Under the pieces are notes generated by a model. That model made no database searches. It worked only from the letters and a program-made list of their open reading frames with translations, and had not been told where the DNA came from. Positions 35,013-43,670 of a DNA stretch of 64,000 nt are shown here, piece by piece. How positions within the stretch are numbered: position 1 is the stretch's first letter; every line of letters begins with the position of its first letter. The stretch is from assembly GCF_014268745.2 (NCBI RefSeq), contig NZ_JABWRB020000003.1, positions 434,001 to 498,000 of the forward strand, read 5' to 3'. Made by a program: the position numbers and the translations under genes. Source of the DNA: Pseudomonas zanjanensis (lineage in GTDB: Bacteria > Pseudomonadota > Gammaproteobacteria > Pseudomonadales > Pseudomonadaceae).

Positions 35013-35144
35013 TTTTTTCTCCAGTTTTTCCATGAAATCCGCCTGGCCATCACAACTTCATGGCCAATCGTTGTCGAAGCCTGCAACAACCATAGCAAAG
35101 CGAGCCTGAAACGAGCGTCGCTTGTATAAATACTAGGAGTGACC

Positions 35145-35711
35145 ATGCGTTTCCTGCCTGGCCTGATCTGCCTGCTACCCCTTTTGAGCCCCCTGGCTCA
35201 TGCCGAACTGATCGACGACATCAATGACCGTGGCGAGCTGCGCATTGCTCTCGAAGCCAACACCGCGCCCTTCAACTTCAAGGAAGACGGCAAACTCACC
35301 GGTTTCGAAGTGGAGCTGGGTGAAATGCTCGCGGCCGAGCTGGATGTACGCCCCGACTTCGTCGTCACCGATGCCGCGGATCTGCTGCCCGGTGTGGAGA
35401 GTGGCAAGTACGACGTTGCCATCAACCACATAGCAATGACCCCGGAACTGGCGGAACGTTTCGACCTCAGTGCGGCGTATAGCCGTCCGGATGCGCAACT
35501 GCTGGCGAGCAAGGAAGAGCCGCAGCGTCCGTTGGTCATGGCGCAGTCGTTCCAGCCGGAAGAAAAGAGCGACCCGCCGCCGAGCCTGGTAATTCCGTTC
35601 CAGAAGGGCAACCCGGCGTTCAAGGCCAGCCTGGATAATGCCTTGGCGCGGATCAAGGATGATGGGAGGCTGGAGCAGTTGTCGCAGAAGTGGTTGGTTA
35701 AGCAGGACTGA
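35145..35711 (+). CDS. Family 3 solute-binding protein lacking lobe II
   Basis: A 188-residue exported protein. Signal peptide to about residue 20 (AHA/E), then the first half of lobe I as in amino-acid binding proteins (GELRIALEANTAPFNFKEDG, TGFEVELGEML, KYDVAINHIAMTPELAERFDLS). After residue 122 the roughly 75 residues that make lobe II in the cystine-binding protein of this window are missing; a Pro-rich linker (124-148) leads straight to the C-terminal helices of lobe I (FQKGNPAFKASLDNALARI). It cannot clamp a ligand in the usual way. No transporter genes adjoin it. It may be a sensor, chaperone or decayed gene, though the frame is intact. AGGAG precedes the ATG. Confidence 0.7.
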   Translation: MRFLPGLICLLPLLSPLAHAELIDDINDRGELRIALEANTAPFNFKEDGKLTGFEVELGEMLAAELDVRPDFVVTDAADLLPGVESGKYDVAINHIAMTPELAERFDLSAAYSRPDAQLLASKEEPQRPLVMAQSFQPEEKSDPPPSLVIPFQKGNPAFKASLDNALARIKDDGRLEQLSQKWLVKQD

Positions 35712-35738
35712 GGAAAACCTTGAATCAAGCGCAACTCT

Positions 35739-35869
35739 TGTGGCGAGGGAGCTTGCTCCCGCTCGGCGGCGCAGCCGTCGTAAAGCCGATGACGCCGTCT
35801 GCCTGGAAAATCACATCATCCGGATTGGGGCCGCTTCGCGGCCCAGCGGGAGCAAGCTCCCTCGCCACA
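35739..35869. repeat. REP pair, family A
   Basis: Inverted family A units in the convergent gap between the binding-protein and methyltransferase genes. Confidence 0.9.
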
Positions 35870-35905
35870 GAGGTTAGCATCCATCCGGTTCGGGCGGGTT
35901 TGCCT

Positions 35906-36532
35906 TCAAGGTCTACGCCACACACTCGCCAGCCAAGGCTGTTGCTCCCGTGGCAGCCCCGCCGGTCGGTAGTAGTGCTCCAGTTCCACGAAGCCCGCTT
36001 CGCCAAGCAGCGTTTGCCAGGCCGCGAGGTCGTGGTAGGCGCCGAAGCGCTGGCCGTTCCAGCCTTCCTGGTTTTCGCCCCGGGGGTTGGAGCTGAACAG
36101 CACGCCGCCGGGCTTGAGCGTGGCGCGCAATTGCTTGAGCACCCGAGGCAGTTCCTGGACGGGGACATGAAACAGCACCGCGTTGGCGAAAATCCCGTCA
36201 AAGCGTTCGGCCGGCAGGTCGAGCTCCAGGAAGTCTTGTTGCCACACCTCGCAGCCGCTGTCCTGACGCGCCATCCGGGCAAATTCTTCTGAGCCGTCGA
36301 GGCCGACCGCGACATGACCCATGGCCGTGAATGTGCGCAGGTCGCGCCCCGGGCCGCAGCCCAGATCCAGGATGTGCAGCGGTGCCTGGCCCTGGATATG
36401 GCGCAGTAAGGCGTCGATGTTCTGGCTGACATCGTGATCGCGGGTGCCTTCGCGGAAACTTTCCGCCACGGCATTGTAATGGCCCAGGGTCGTGGCGGTG
36501 ATGGCGTGCAGGTCTTCGGTGGTGTGTTTCAT
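35906..36532 (-). CDS. Class I SAM-dependent methyltransferase
   Basis: A 208-residue Rossmann-fold methyltransferase. Motif I ILDLGCGPGRDLRTF is at residues 55-69, the acidic residue GLDGSEEFARMAR follows, and the FDGIFANAVLFHVP segment is motif IV. No signal peptide. The substrate cannot be read; similar proteins are annotated only by fold. Single gene, with a REP on each side. Confidence 0.8.
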   Translation of the reverse strand: MKHTTEDLHAITATTLGHYNAVAESFREGTRDHDVSQNIDALLRHIQGQAPLHILDLGCGPGRDLRTFTAMGHVAVGLDGSEEFARMARQDSGCEVWQQDFLELDLPAERFDGIFANAVLFHVPVQELPRVLKQLRATLKPGGVLFSSNPRGENQEGWNGQRFGAYHDLAAWQTLLGEAGFVELEHYYRPAGLPREQQPWLASVWRRP

Positions 36533-36588
36533 GATCGGGCTTGGGTGAGGAGTGTCAGCCGACTATACCGCAAGCCCGCTGACCTGCC

Positions 36589-36680
36589 TGTGGGAGCAAA
36601 GCTTGCTCGCGATTGCCGTCGTCCAGCTGGCATCCATGTTGGATGGAATACTGCTATCGCGAGCAAGCTTTGCTCCCACA
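36589..36680. repeat. REP pair, family B variant
   Basis: Inverted units TGTGGGAGCAAAGCTTGCTC / GAGCAAGCTTTGCTCCCACA. Downstream of metI, followed by a short tandem repeat. Confidence 0.88.
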
Positions 36681-36750
36681 GGTTGGATTGCCCCCACAGG
36701 TCAACTGCCCACAGGTTGGATTGCCCCCAATAGGTCAACTGCTTCCACAG
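36677..36750. repeat. Tandem repeat of about 33 bases, two copies
   Basis: Units start at 36677 and 36710, both CACAGGTTGGATTGCCCC..AGGTCAACTGC, the second with one extra base. The unit starts inside the end of a REP and stops at the metI stop codon, so it looks like local slippage of a REP flank. Confidence 0.7.
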
Positions 36751-36751
36751 C

Positions 36752-37396
36752 TCAGCGTTTATTCAAGCCCCGTGCCAGGCGGTCACCACCCAATTGGATC
36801 ACGGCCACCAACGCCACCAGCAACACGATCACCGTGAGCATGATCTGGCTGTCGAAACGCTGGTAGCCATAACGGTAGGCAATGTCGCCCAGGCCGCCGG
36901 CGCCGATCGCTCCGGCCATGGCCGAGGAGTTGATCATGGTCACCAGCGTAATGGTAAAACCACCGACGATGCCCGGCAGGGCTTCGGGCAGCAGCACATG
37001 CCAGACAATGTGCCAGCGCCTGCAACCCATGGCCTGGGCCGCTTCGATCAGGCCATGGTCGACTTCCCGCAGGCTGACTTCGGCGATGCGGGCGAAGAAC
37101 GGCGTGGCGGCGATGGTCAGCGGTACGACCGCAGCCCACACGCCATAGGTGGTGCCGACGATCAGCCGGGTAAACGGAATCAGCGCCACCATCAGGATCA
37201 GGAACGGTATCGAGCGGAACAGGTTCACGAACGCGCCCAGGGCCTTGTTCAAGACTGGCGCCTCATAGATCCCACCCTTGCCGCTGGTGACCAGAATCAC
37301 CGCCAGCGGTATGCCCGCCATCAATGCGATCAACGACGACACGCCGACCATCAGGAACGTGTCGATGAAACCCTGCAACAACCGATCAAACCACAT
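36752..37396 (-). CDS. metI: Methionine-type ABC transporter permease
   Basis: Inner-membrane permease of the MetNIQ type, 214 residues, about five transmembrane segments. The coupling-helix motif EAAQAMGCRRWHIVWHVLLPEALP is near residues 120-145. The ATG at 37396 gives the family N-terminus (MWFDRLLQGFIDTFLM) and overlaps the end of metN by 11 bases; a longer frame to 37456 is rejected. Last gene of the sfnB-sfnB-monooxygenase-metQ-metN-metI run, so its substrate may be a sulfonate or sulfur ester instead of methionine. Confidence 0.88.
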   Translation of the reverse strand: MWFDRLLQGFIDTFLMVGVSSLIALMAGIPLAVILVTSGKGGIYEAPVLNKALGAFVNLFRSIPFLILMVALIPFTRLIVGTTYGVWAAVVPLTIAATPFFARIAEVSLREVDHGLIEAAQAMGCRRWHIVWHVLLPEALPGIVGGFTITLVTMINSSAMAGAIGAGGLGDIAYRYGYQRFDSQIMLTVIVLLVALVAVIQLGGDRLARGLNKR

Positions 37397-38510
37397 AACC
37401 CAGTACCTCCACCCGTTGCGCCCAATTGCCCGCCCGTTGGCGCAGCTCCTCGGCACCCCACGACGAACCGCTCACGGCCAGCAGCAACTGCCCCAGCCCG
37501 TGGCCCTGAATCCGTTCGATGCCGCCGTGCAGCAAGCGCACCCGCCCACCCAGGGCGCTGAACAAGGCGGCAAGGTCTACTTCATCATGACCAGCGCCGG
37601 TGAATTGCAGGCGCAGCACCGTAGCCGCATCCGCCGACGCCGGCTGCACCTGCAAGCGGCTTTGCAGTTCCTCCGGGATGGCGTGTTGCAACGGCGTCAG
37701 CAGCGTCCGGCTGACCTCGTGTCGCGGGTTGCCGAAGACTTCCCAGACCGGGCCCTGCTCGACGATTCGTCCTTGCTCGAGCACCACCACCCGGTCGCAG
37801 ACTTCGCGAATCACCGCCATCTCGTGGGTGATCAAGACGATGGTCAGGCCCAGCCGCTGGTTGATCTCGCGCAGCAGGCCGAGGATCGATTGAGTGGTCT
37901 CCGGGTCCAGGGCCGAGGTGGCCTCGTCGCACAGCAATATCTGCGGGTCATGCACCAGCGCCCGGGCAATCCCGACCCGCTGCTTCTGCCCACCGGAAAG
38001 CTGCGCCGGATAGGCCAGGTGCTTGCGTTGCAGGCCCACCAGTTCCAGCAGCTCGCGGACTTTGCGCTGGCGCTGCGCCTTGGGCACGCCGGCGACTTTC
38101 AAGGGCAATTCAACGTTCTGCCACACGGTCTTGGCCGACATCAGGTTGAAGTGCTGGAAGATCATGCCGATGCGTCGGCGCAGTTTCACCAGGCGGTCTT
38201 CATCGAGTTCGCCAATGTCCACCCGATCGATCAACACCCGGCCGCTGGTGGGTCGTTCGAGCCGGTTGATGGTGCGGATCAGTGAGGATTTGCCGGCGCC
38301 GCTGCGGCCGATGATGCCGAACACTTCGCCGCGTTGGATCGCCAGGTCGATGCCTTGCAACGCGGCCACCGGACCCTGGGCGCCGTTGTAGGTCTTGCCC
38401 AGGCCGATGAAGCGCACGTGGGCGCGGTTCAGCTCCGGGTGCAGTTCGGTCTGGTCGGCGCTTTGCGGCGCGGGGGCTTCGTGGCGGAGTCGAGCGTTGA
38501 CGGCGTTCAT
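37386..38510 (-). CDS. metN: Methionine-type ABC transporter ATP-binding protein
   Basis: ATPase of the MetNIQ family, 374 residues. Walker A GRSGAGKSSLIR (about 68-79), Q-loop, signature LSGGQKQRVGIARAL, Walker B LLCDEATSALDPETT, H-loop ITHEM; the C-terminal domain (from about 280) is shorter and diverged from the NIL regulatory domain. It begins one base after the metQ stop. An N-terminal extension of about 30 residues (MNAVNARLRHEAPAPQ) precedes the ABC core. Confidence 0.88.
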   Translation of the reverse strand: MNAVNARLRHEAPAPQSADQTELHPELNRAHVRFIGLGKTYNGAQGPVAALQGIDLAIQRGEVFGIIGRSGAGKSSLIRTINRLERPTSGRVLIDRVDIGELDEDRLVKLRRRIGMIFQHFNLMSAKTVWQNVELPLKVAGVPKAQRQRKVRELLELVGLQRKHLAYPAQLSGGQKQRVGIARALVHDPQILLCDEATSALDPETTQSILGLLREINQRLGLTIVLITHEMAVIREVCDRVVVLEQGRIVEQGPVWEVFGNPRHEVSRTLLTPLQHAIPEELQSRLQVQPASADAATVLRLQFTGAGHDEVDLAALFSALGGRVRLLHGGIERIQGHGLGQLLLAVSGSSWGAEELRQRAGNWAQRVEVLGYVV

Positions 38511-38511
38511 G

Positions 38512-39321
38512 TCAGCCTTCCCAGCCGGCTTGGTAGAGCTTGCCGTGGGCCTTGTCCAGGGCGGCGCGCACGGCGGGCGAGTGTTGGTAGATGTCGACGA
38601 ACTTGATCAGCCGCGGGTCGTCCTTGCTCTTGGGCTGGATCACGAACTGAATCACGTATTCCTTGTGATCGAGGCCGTCGAACAGCAAGGCGGAACTGGC
38701 ATCGAAAGTCTTAGCCAGGCGGATGTAGGCCGGATATCCCTGCACCAGGTCGGCGTCTTCATAAGCGCGTACCAGTTGCACGGCTTCGACTTGCAGGATC
38801 TTGAGTTGCTTCGGGTTGGCGACGATGTCGTCTTCGGTGGCTTTGTAGCCGACGCCCGGCTTGAGGCTGATCAGCCCGGCCTTGGCCAGCAATTGCAGGC
38901 CGCGACCGCTGTTGATCGGGTCGTTGGCGATGGCGACGCTGGCGCCTTTGGGCAGTTCGTCGAAGCTTTTGTATTTTTTCGAATAGAGGCCGACGTTGTT
39001 GATGATCCCCGGGGCGAAGGGCACCAGGTCGAATCCGGCGGCGGCCTTGGCATTTTCCAGGAACGGGATGTGCTGGAAGTAATTCACGTCGATATCACCG
39101 GAGGCCAGGCTGACATTGGGCGCGATCCAGTCGCTGAACTCCACCAGCTCGACTTTCAGGCCCTGCTTGTCGGCTTCTTCGACCGCCGCCTCCAGGGGAA
39201 TGGCGAAGGCGGCGGTGGTGCCGATCTTCAACGGTGCGTCGGCGGCATACAGCGCCGAGCTGAACAGGCCGAGGGCCAGGGCCAGGGTTTTGACTGGCAG
39301 GGTGAGGAAGTGTTTGGTCAT
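38512..39321 (-). CDS. MetQ/NlpA-family binding protein of the sulfur operon
   Basis: Periplasmic binding protein, 269 residues, with a Sec signal peptide (ALYA/AD) and no lipobox cysteine. Motifs IGTTAAFAIPLEAAVEEA, EFSDWIAPNVSLASGDIDVNYFQH and ANDPINSGRGLQLLAKAG are of the NlpA family. It is clearly diverged from the MetQ-like protein at 5.2 kb. Start at 39321 with GGAA upstream; an ATG at 39339 is possible. Its genes metN and metI follow directly, so this is a complete importer, probably for an organosulfur compound used by the monooxygenase system upstream. Confidence 0.88.
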   Translation of the reverse strand: MTKHFLTLPVKTLALALGLFSSALYAADAPLKIGTTAAFAIPLEAAVEEADKQGLKVELVEFSDWIAPNVSLASGDIDVNYFQHIPFLENAKAAAGFDLVPFAPGIINNVGLYSKKYKSFDELPKGASVAIANDPINSGRGLQLLAKAGLISLKPGVGYKATEDDIVANPKQLKILQVEAVQLVRAYEDADLVQGYPAYIRLAKTFDASSALLFDGLDHKEYVIQFVIQPKSKDDPRLIKFVDIYQHSPAVRAALDKAHGKLYQAGWEG

Positions 39322-39361
39322 GTCGGTTATTCCAGTCATTGATGGATGAGTCTCAGGCCTT

Positions 39362-39458
39362 TGTGGCGAGGGAGCTTGCTCCCGCTGGGCTACGAAGTGG
39401 CCCCAAAGCCTTTTTGGGCGGGCTTCACCCACCAGCGGGAGCAAGCTCCCTCGCCACA
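39362..39458. repeat. REP pair, family A, inside the sulfur operon
   Basis: Inverted family A units between the monooxygenase stop (39483) and the metQ-like start (39321). Here the REP interrupts a gene run on one strand and could limit read-through or stabilise the upstream mRNA. Confidence 0.9.
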
Positions 39459-39482
39459 GGATCAGTGTCGGTAGCCATAGGA

Positions 39483-40841
39483 TCAGTGCCGGTAGGTCGA
39501 GCCAGTGTGTTGTTCGGGCAACCGGGGCCCGGCGTGAAACAGCTTCTCGCGCAGGGTGCCGCTGGCGTATTCGGTCTTGTACGAGCCGCGTCGCTGCAAC
39601 TCGGGGATCACCAGGTCGATGAAATCCACGTAGCTTTGCGGCGTGACGATGCGGGTCAGGTTGAAGCCGTCGAGGCCGGTTTCGGCGATCCACGATTCCA
39701 GCTCATCGGCCACCTGTTCGGGTGAGCCAACCACCGTGATGTAGCGACCGCCCAGGGCGTGCTGTTCGAGCAATTTGCGCCGGGTCCAATCGTTGTTCTG
39801 CAAGGTCTTGGTGGCCGACTGGATCGCGTTGCTCTTGACGTACTGGATCGGCTCGTCCAGTTCGTACTGGGAAAAATCGATCCCCGTCGACGCGGAGAAA
39901 TGCGCCACCCCGGCCTCGGCGCTGGCGTACCCCAAGTACTCGGCATGCTTGGCCCAGGCGGCGGCTTCGGTCTCGGCGACGATCACGTTCAGGCCCATGA
40001 ACACCTTGATGTCTTCGGGGTTGCGCCCGGCCTCGGCGGCGCTGGCGCGGACCTTGTCCACCTGGACCTTGGTCGTCGGTTTGTTCTGGCCACTGATGAA
40101 CACGCACTCGGCATGCTGCCCGGCGAACGTCAAGCCGCGCTCGGAACTGCCGGCCTGGAACAGCACCGGCGTGCGTTGGGGCGAGGGCTCGCAAAGGTGA
40201 TAGCCCTCGACCTGGTAGAACTCGCCTTGGTGCCGGACCTTGTGCACTTTCTCCGGCCGGGCATAGATTCGCTGCTCGCGGTCGTTGATGACCGCGTCGT
40301 TTTCCCAACTGCCTTCCCATAATTTGTAGAGCACTTGCAGGTATTCGTCGGCCTGGTCGTAGCGGCGGTCATGCTCGACTTGCACCGTCAGGCCCATGGC
40401 TTTGGCGGCACTGTCCAGGTAGCCGGTGACGATGTTCCAGCCGACCCGGCCGCGACTCAGGTGATCGAGGGTGCTCATGCGTCGGGCGAACAGGTAGGGC
40501 GGTTCGTAGGTCAGGTTGGCGGTGAGGCCGAAACCCAGGTTTTTCGTCACGGCGGCCATCGCGGAGACCAGCAGCAGCGGGTCATTGACCGGCAGTTGGA
40601 TCGACTCCTTGAGCGTGACGTCCACCGACTGTTGATACACGTCGTAGACCCCGACGATGTCGGCGATGAACAGCCCGTCGAACAAGCCGTGCTCGAGCAA
40701 TTGCGCCAGGGCGGTCCAGTATTCGATCGTGTTGTACTGGGTCGATGTGTCCTGTGGATGGGTCCACAGGCCATGATTGATGTGCCCGATGCAGTTCATG
40801 TTGAACGCATTGAGGAGGATTTTTTTCTTGCTGGCCGCCAT
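39483..40841 (-). CDS. NtaA/SnaA/DszA-family FMN-dependent monooxygenase
   Basis: A luciferase-like monooxygenase of 452 residues that uses reduced FMN from a partner reductase to cleave C-S or C-N bonds. Family text: LNAFNMNCIGHINHGLWTHPQD, LFIADIVGVYD, LTYEPPYLFARRMSTLDHLSRGRVGWNIVTGYLDSA (about 103-140). It overlaps the end of the SfnB gene by one base and belongs with organosulfur use. No FMN reductase is in the cluster. Substrate could be a sulfone, sulfonate or thioether; not decided by sequence. Confidence 0.88.
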   Translation of the reverse strand: MAASKKKILLNAFNMNCIGHINHGLWTHPQDTSTQYNTIEYWTALAQLLEHGLFDGLFIADIVGVYDVYQQSVDVTLKESIQLPVNDPLLLVSAMAAVTKNLGFGLTANLTYEPPYLFARRMSTLDHLSRGRVGWNIVTGYLDSAAKAMGLTVQVEHDRRYDQADEYLQVLYKLWEGSWENDAVINDREQRIYARPEKVHKVRHQGEFYQVEGYHLCEPSPQRTPVLFQAGSSERGLTFAGQHAECVFISGQNKPTTKVQVDKVRASAAEAGRNPEDIKVFMGLNVIVAETEAAAWAKHAEYLGYASAEAGVAHFSASTGIDFSQYELDEPIQYVKSNAIQSATKTLQNNDWTRRKLLEQHALGGRYITVVGSPEQVADELESWIAETGLDGFNLTRIVTPQSYVDFIDLVIPELQRRGSYKTEYASGTLREKLFHAGPRLPEQHTGSTYRH

Positions 40842-42034
40842 CAGATCGTCCCCCGCAGCGGCGGTTTTTCATCGTTGAGGTAGAAGTTACCTACGGCGTG
40901 GTATTTCCAGCGCACCGGGTCGTGCAGGGTGTGCACCCGGGCGTTGCGCCAGTGGCGGTCGAGACCATGCTCGGCCAGGGTCGCCTGGCTGCCGGCCAGC
41001 TCGAACAGCGTGCTGCTGGCGGCGAGGGAAATCTCGGTGCTGATGGCGCGGGCTTCGGCCACGGCAATCGAGGCGGCGGCGACCGTGTCGGCCCGGGGGT
41101 CGGCCTGGGCCCGGTCGAGGAATTCACCGGCGCGTTCCAACAGGGCTTCGGCGGCGTGCAGGCGGATGCTCAGTTGGCCGAAACTCTTGAGGGTGTGCGG
41201 GTCTTCGGTGGCGACATCGCTGGTGGCATCGATCCAGGGACGGGTTTTGCTGCGGACAAAATGCAAAGCGTCTTCATAGGCGGCGCGGGCGATGCCGGTG
41301 TCGATGGCGGCGTGAAGAATCTGCGCCAGCGGCCCCACCGGTGTGGGCCGTTCGAAGGCGCTCTGGAAAGGCACGATGTCGTCGGCAGTGACGTACACGT
41401 CTTCGAACACCACCGAACCGCTGCCGGTGGTGCGCTGGCCAAAACCGCTCCAGTCATCGATCACCGTCAGGCCTTGGCTGTTGCGGGGGACGAACGCCAG
41501 TTGCTGCACGCCATTTTCATCCACCACCGACGTGGGGATGCGCTGGGCGTAGATCGCACCGGTGGCGTAGAACTTGCGCCCGTTGATGCGATAACCCTCG
41601 CCGTCGCGGCGCAGTTGAGTGACGCGGTCGTGGGCGGTCTTGGTGCCGAGCTCGGCCAAGGCATTGCCAAAGCGTTGGCCGGCCAGGACTTCGGCGTACA
41701 AACGTTGCTTCTGCGCTTCGTTGCCGTTTACCCGCAGCACTTCCAGGGCGTAGAAATGATTCTGGGGAATCTGCCCAAGAGAGCCGTCGGCCTGGGAAAT
41801 CAAGGCGATCACTTTGGCCAGGGTGACGTTGGACACACCGGCGCCGCCGTAGGCCTTGGGCACACTGATGCCCCACAGGCCGGAGCGGGAGAAAGCTTCC
41901 AGTTCCGGGTACGGCAAGCGACGCTCACGGTCGCGCAGTGCGCTGTCGCGCTTGAAGTCATCGGCCAGGTCACTGGCCACGATCAGGGCTTGTTCATCGC
42001 TGGTGATCACCGCGACGTGTTGGGAAAACGGCAT
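40841..42034 (-). CDS. SfnB-family sulfur acquisition oxidoreductase, copy 1
   Basis: Acyl-CoA dehydrogenase-fold flavoprotein of 397 residues in the SfnB family, linked to sulfone and sulfonate use in Pseudomonas. Segments: RRLPYPELEAFSRSGLWGISVPKAYGGAGVSNVTLAKV, SLGQIPQNHFYALEVLRV, DDWSGFGQRTTGSGSVVFEDVYV, and the C-terminal HTLHDPVRWKYHAVGNFYL. Overlaps the next gene by one base. Paralogue of the adjacent gene. Confidence 0.87.
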   Translation of the reverse strand: MPFSQHVAVITSDEQALIVASDLADDFKRDSALRDRERRLPYPELEAFSRSGLWGISVPKAYGGAGVSNVTLAKVIALISQADGSLGQIPQNHFYALEVLRVNGNEAQKQRLYAEVLAGQRFGNALAELGTKTAHDRVTQLRRDGEGYRINGRKFYATGAIYAQRIPTSVVDENGVQQLAFVPRNSQGLTVIDDWSGFGQRTTGSGSVVFEDVYVTADDIVPFQSAFERPTPVGPLAQILHAAIDTGIARAAYEDALHFVRSKTRPWIDATSDVATEDPHTLKSFGQLSIRLHAAEALLERAGEFLDRAQADPRADTVAAASIAVAEARAISTEISLAASSTLFELAGSQATLAEHGLDRHWRNARVHTLHDPVRWKYHAVGNFYLNDEKPPLRGTI

Positions 42035-42057
42035 GTGCTGCTCCAGAGGTCGGGTCG

Positions 42058-43308
42058 TCAGATCCAGGAATGTCGGGCCGGCAAGGTGCCGTTCAGGTGG
42101 TAGGCGCCTATCGCGTGATATTTCCAGCGCACCGGGTCGTGCAGGGTATGGACCCGGGCGTTGCGCCAGTGGCGATCGAGGTTGAATTCAGCGAGGGTGG
42201 CGCGGCTGCCGGCCAGTTCGAACAGTTTTTCGCTGGCTTGCAGGGCGATCTCGGTGGTGAGCGCCTTGGCTTCGGCCACGGCAATCGAGGCGCGGGCGGA
42301 CGATTGCGCCGTGATGGGGGCGGCGCTGACCTGGTCCAGTACCTGTCCAGCCTTGCGCAGCAACGCTTCGGCGGCGTGCAGTTCGATTTTCAGCTTGCCG
42401 ATGTCGGCGATCACGTAGAGGTCATCACGGGCCCGGTCGACCTTGGCGTCGATCCAGGGCCGGGCCCGTTCGCGCACGAAGGCGATGGCATCGTCGATGG
42501 CGCCGCGGGCGATGCCGGCATCGATGGCGGCCTGAATCAGTTGGGAAATCGCCCCTTGCACACCGGGCGTATCGTTGATGCGCCAGTTATCCAGGACCAG
42601 CTCGGCATCCACCCGTACATTGTTCAGCAGCACGGTGCCACTGGCCGTGGTGCGCTGGCCGAAGCCCGACCAATCGTCGACGATCCGCAGGCCCGGGGTG
42701 CCGCGCCGCACGAACGCCAGCACCTGCCGGCCCTCGTCGTTCAGCGCCTTGACGGCGACCCAGTGGGCAAACAGCGCCCCGGTGGAATAGAACTTCTGGC
42801 CATTGATGACAAACCCATCACCGTCGGCGCGGATCCGGGCCTTGAGTTCAAGGGTATTGCGAGTGCCACGTTCGGGCCCGGCGTTACCGATGCGCCAGCC
42901 TTCGAGCACGCTTTGCAGCAGGATTTTCTTCTGCCGCTCGGTGCCGGTGCCGAGAATCAGTTGGAGCACGCCAAATTGGTTTTGCGGAATCTGCCCGAGG
43001 GCCGGGTCGGCGGCGGAAATGATCGCGAACACGTCGGCCAGGGTGACGAATGAAACCTGCGGGCCGCCGTATGCCCGGGGAATGGCGATGCTGCCCAGGC
43101 CGCTGCGGGTGAATTGCTCGATTTCAGCCCAAGGCAGCTTGCGTTGCTGGTCACGACGCGCCGCTTGTTGACGGGCGACCTGTGCCAGTTCGTGGGCGGC
43201 CTTGATCGCTTCGGCATCGTTGCGCAGCACTTGTGCAGGCAACAGCAGGGGTGCGATGTCCAGGTCGCTCTGGACCTTTGCTTGCGCCAGATCCGACATT
43301 ACAGCCAC
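42058..43308 (-). CDS. SfnB-family sulfur acquisition oxidoreductase, copy 2
   Basis: A 416-residue protein of the same family, first gene of the run. It shares with copy 1 LPWAEIEQFTRSGLGSIAIPRAYGG, ALGQIPQNQFGVLQLI, WSGFGQRTTASGTVL and HTLHDPVRWKYHAIGAYHL. The start could be the ATG at 43308 or the ATG three codons inside (MSDLAQAK). An AT-rich upstream region (43440-43500) is the likely promoter. Having two diverged paralogues side by side suggests different substrates or a heteromer. Confidence 0.85.
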   Translation of the reverse strand: MAVMSDLAQAKVQSDLDIAPLLLPAQVLRNDAEAIKAAHELAQVARQQAARRDQQRKLPWAEIEQFTRSGLGSIAIPRAYGGPQVSFVTLADVFAIISAADPALGQIPQNQFGVLQLILGTGTERQKKILLQSVLEGWRIGNAGPERGTRNTLELKARIRADGDGFVINGQKFYSTGALFAHWVAVKALNDEGRQVLAFVRRGTPGLRIVDDWSGFGQRTTASGTVLLNNVRVDAELVLDNWRINDTPGVQGAISQLIQAAIDAGIARGAIDDAIAFVRERARPWIDAKVDRARDDLYVIADIGKLKIELHAAEALLRKAGQVLDQVSAAPITAQSSARASIAVAEAKALTTEIALQASEKLFELAGSRATLAEFNLDRHWRNARVHTLHDPVRWKYHAIGAYHLNGTLPARHSWI

Positions 43309-43444
43309 TCCGTGGCTGCGGGCAGTGCCTTGGCATACTGCACTGGGGTGATTGTGTTCCGTTCCATACCCACCTCACATCTCAAGAAACGCCGCGATGA
43401 TTGCGGCGAGTAAAAATCAAGAATGTCCGGTGGTCCGGTCCATA

Positions 43445-43500
43445 TACCCTAAGCGTGTATAAATTATTTTTGAACTAACTTTTAGGAATATCAATAGAGG
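43445..43500 (-). promoter_or_regulatory. AT-rich promoter region of the sfnB operon
   Basis: AT-rich stretch with TTTAGGAATA at 43481-43490, 9 of 10 identical to TTAAGGAATA upstream of the metQ-like gene at 5.2 kb. TTCAAA and TATACA (minus strand) could be -35 and -10. No convincing -24/-12 sigma-54 site was seen. Confidence 0.4.
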
Positions 43501-43518
43501 TCTTTTGCCGAGTGATGT

Positions 43519-43651
43519 TGTGGCGAGGGGATTTATCCCCGTTGGGCTGCGACGCAGCCTCAAAATCTGCGACTCCGGCAACATCAGATTGCTGGATTGA
43601 CTTCTTTGGGGGCTGCTCCGCAGCCCAGCGGGGATAAATCCCCTCGCCACA
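43519..43651. repeat. REP pair, variant D
   Basis: Units TGTGGCGAGGGGATTTATCC and its complement GGATAAATCCCCTCGCCACA, a variant with GGGGATTTATCCCC in place of the family A core. Lies between the sfnB promoter region and the two-domain protein gene. Confidence 0.88.
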
Positions 43652-43670
43652 AAAGCTCCTCCCATAGTGC

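Noticed and set aside
35145..35711. Frameshift as the cause of the missing lobe II
   Set aside because: The frame is continuous from signal peptide to C-terminal helices and no lobe II sequence appears in other frames, so a clean deletion or a different protein type fits better.
43309..43500. Sigma-54 (-24/-12) promoter before the sfnB operon
   Set aside because: No TGGCAC-N5-TTGC match seen; only sigma-70-like AT-rich elements are present.
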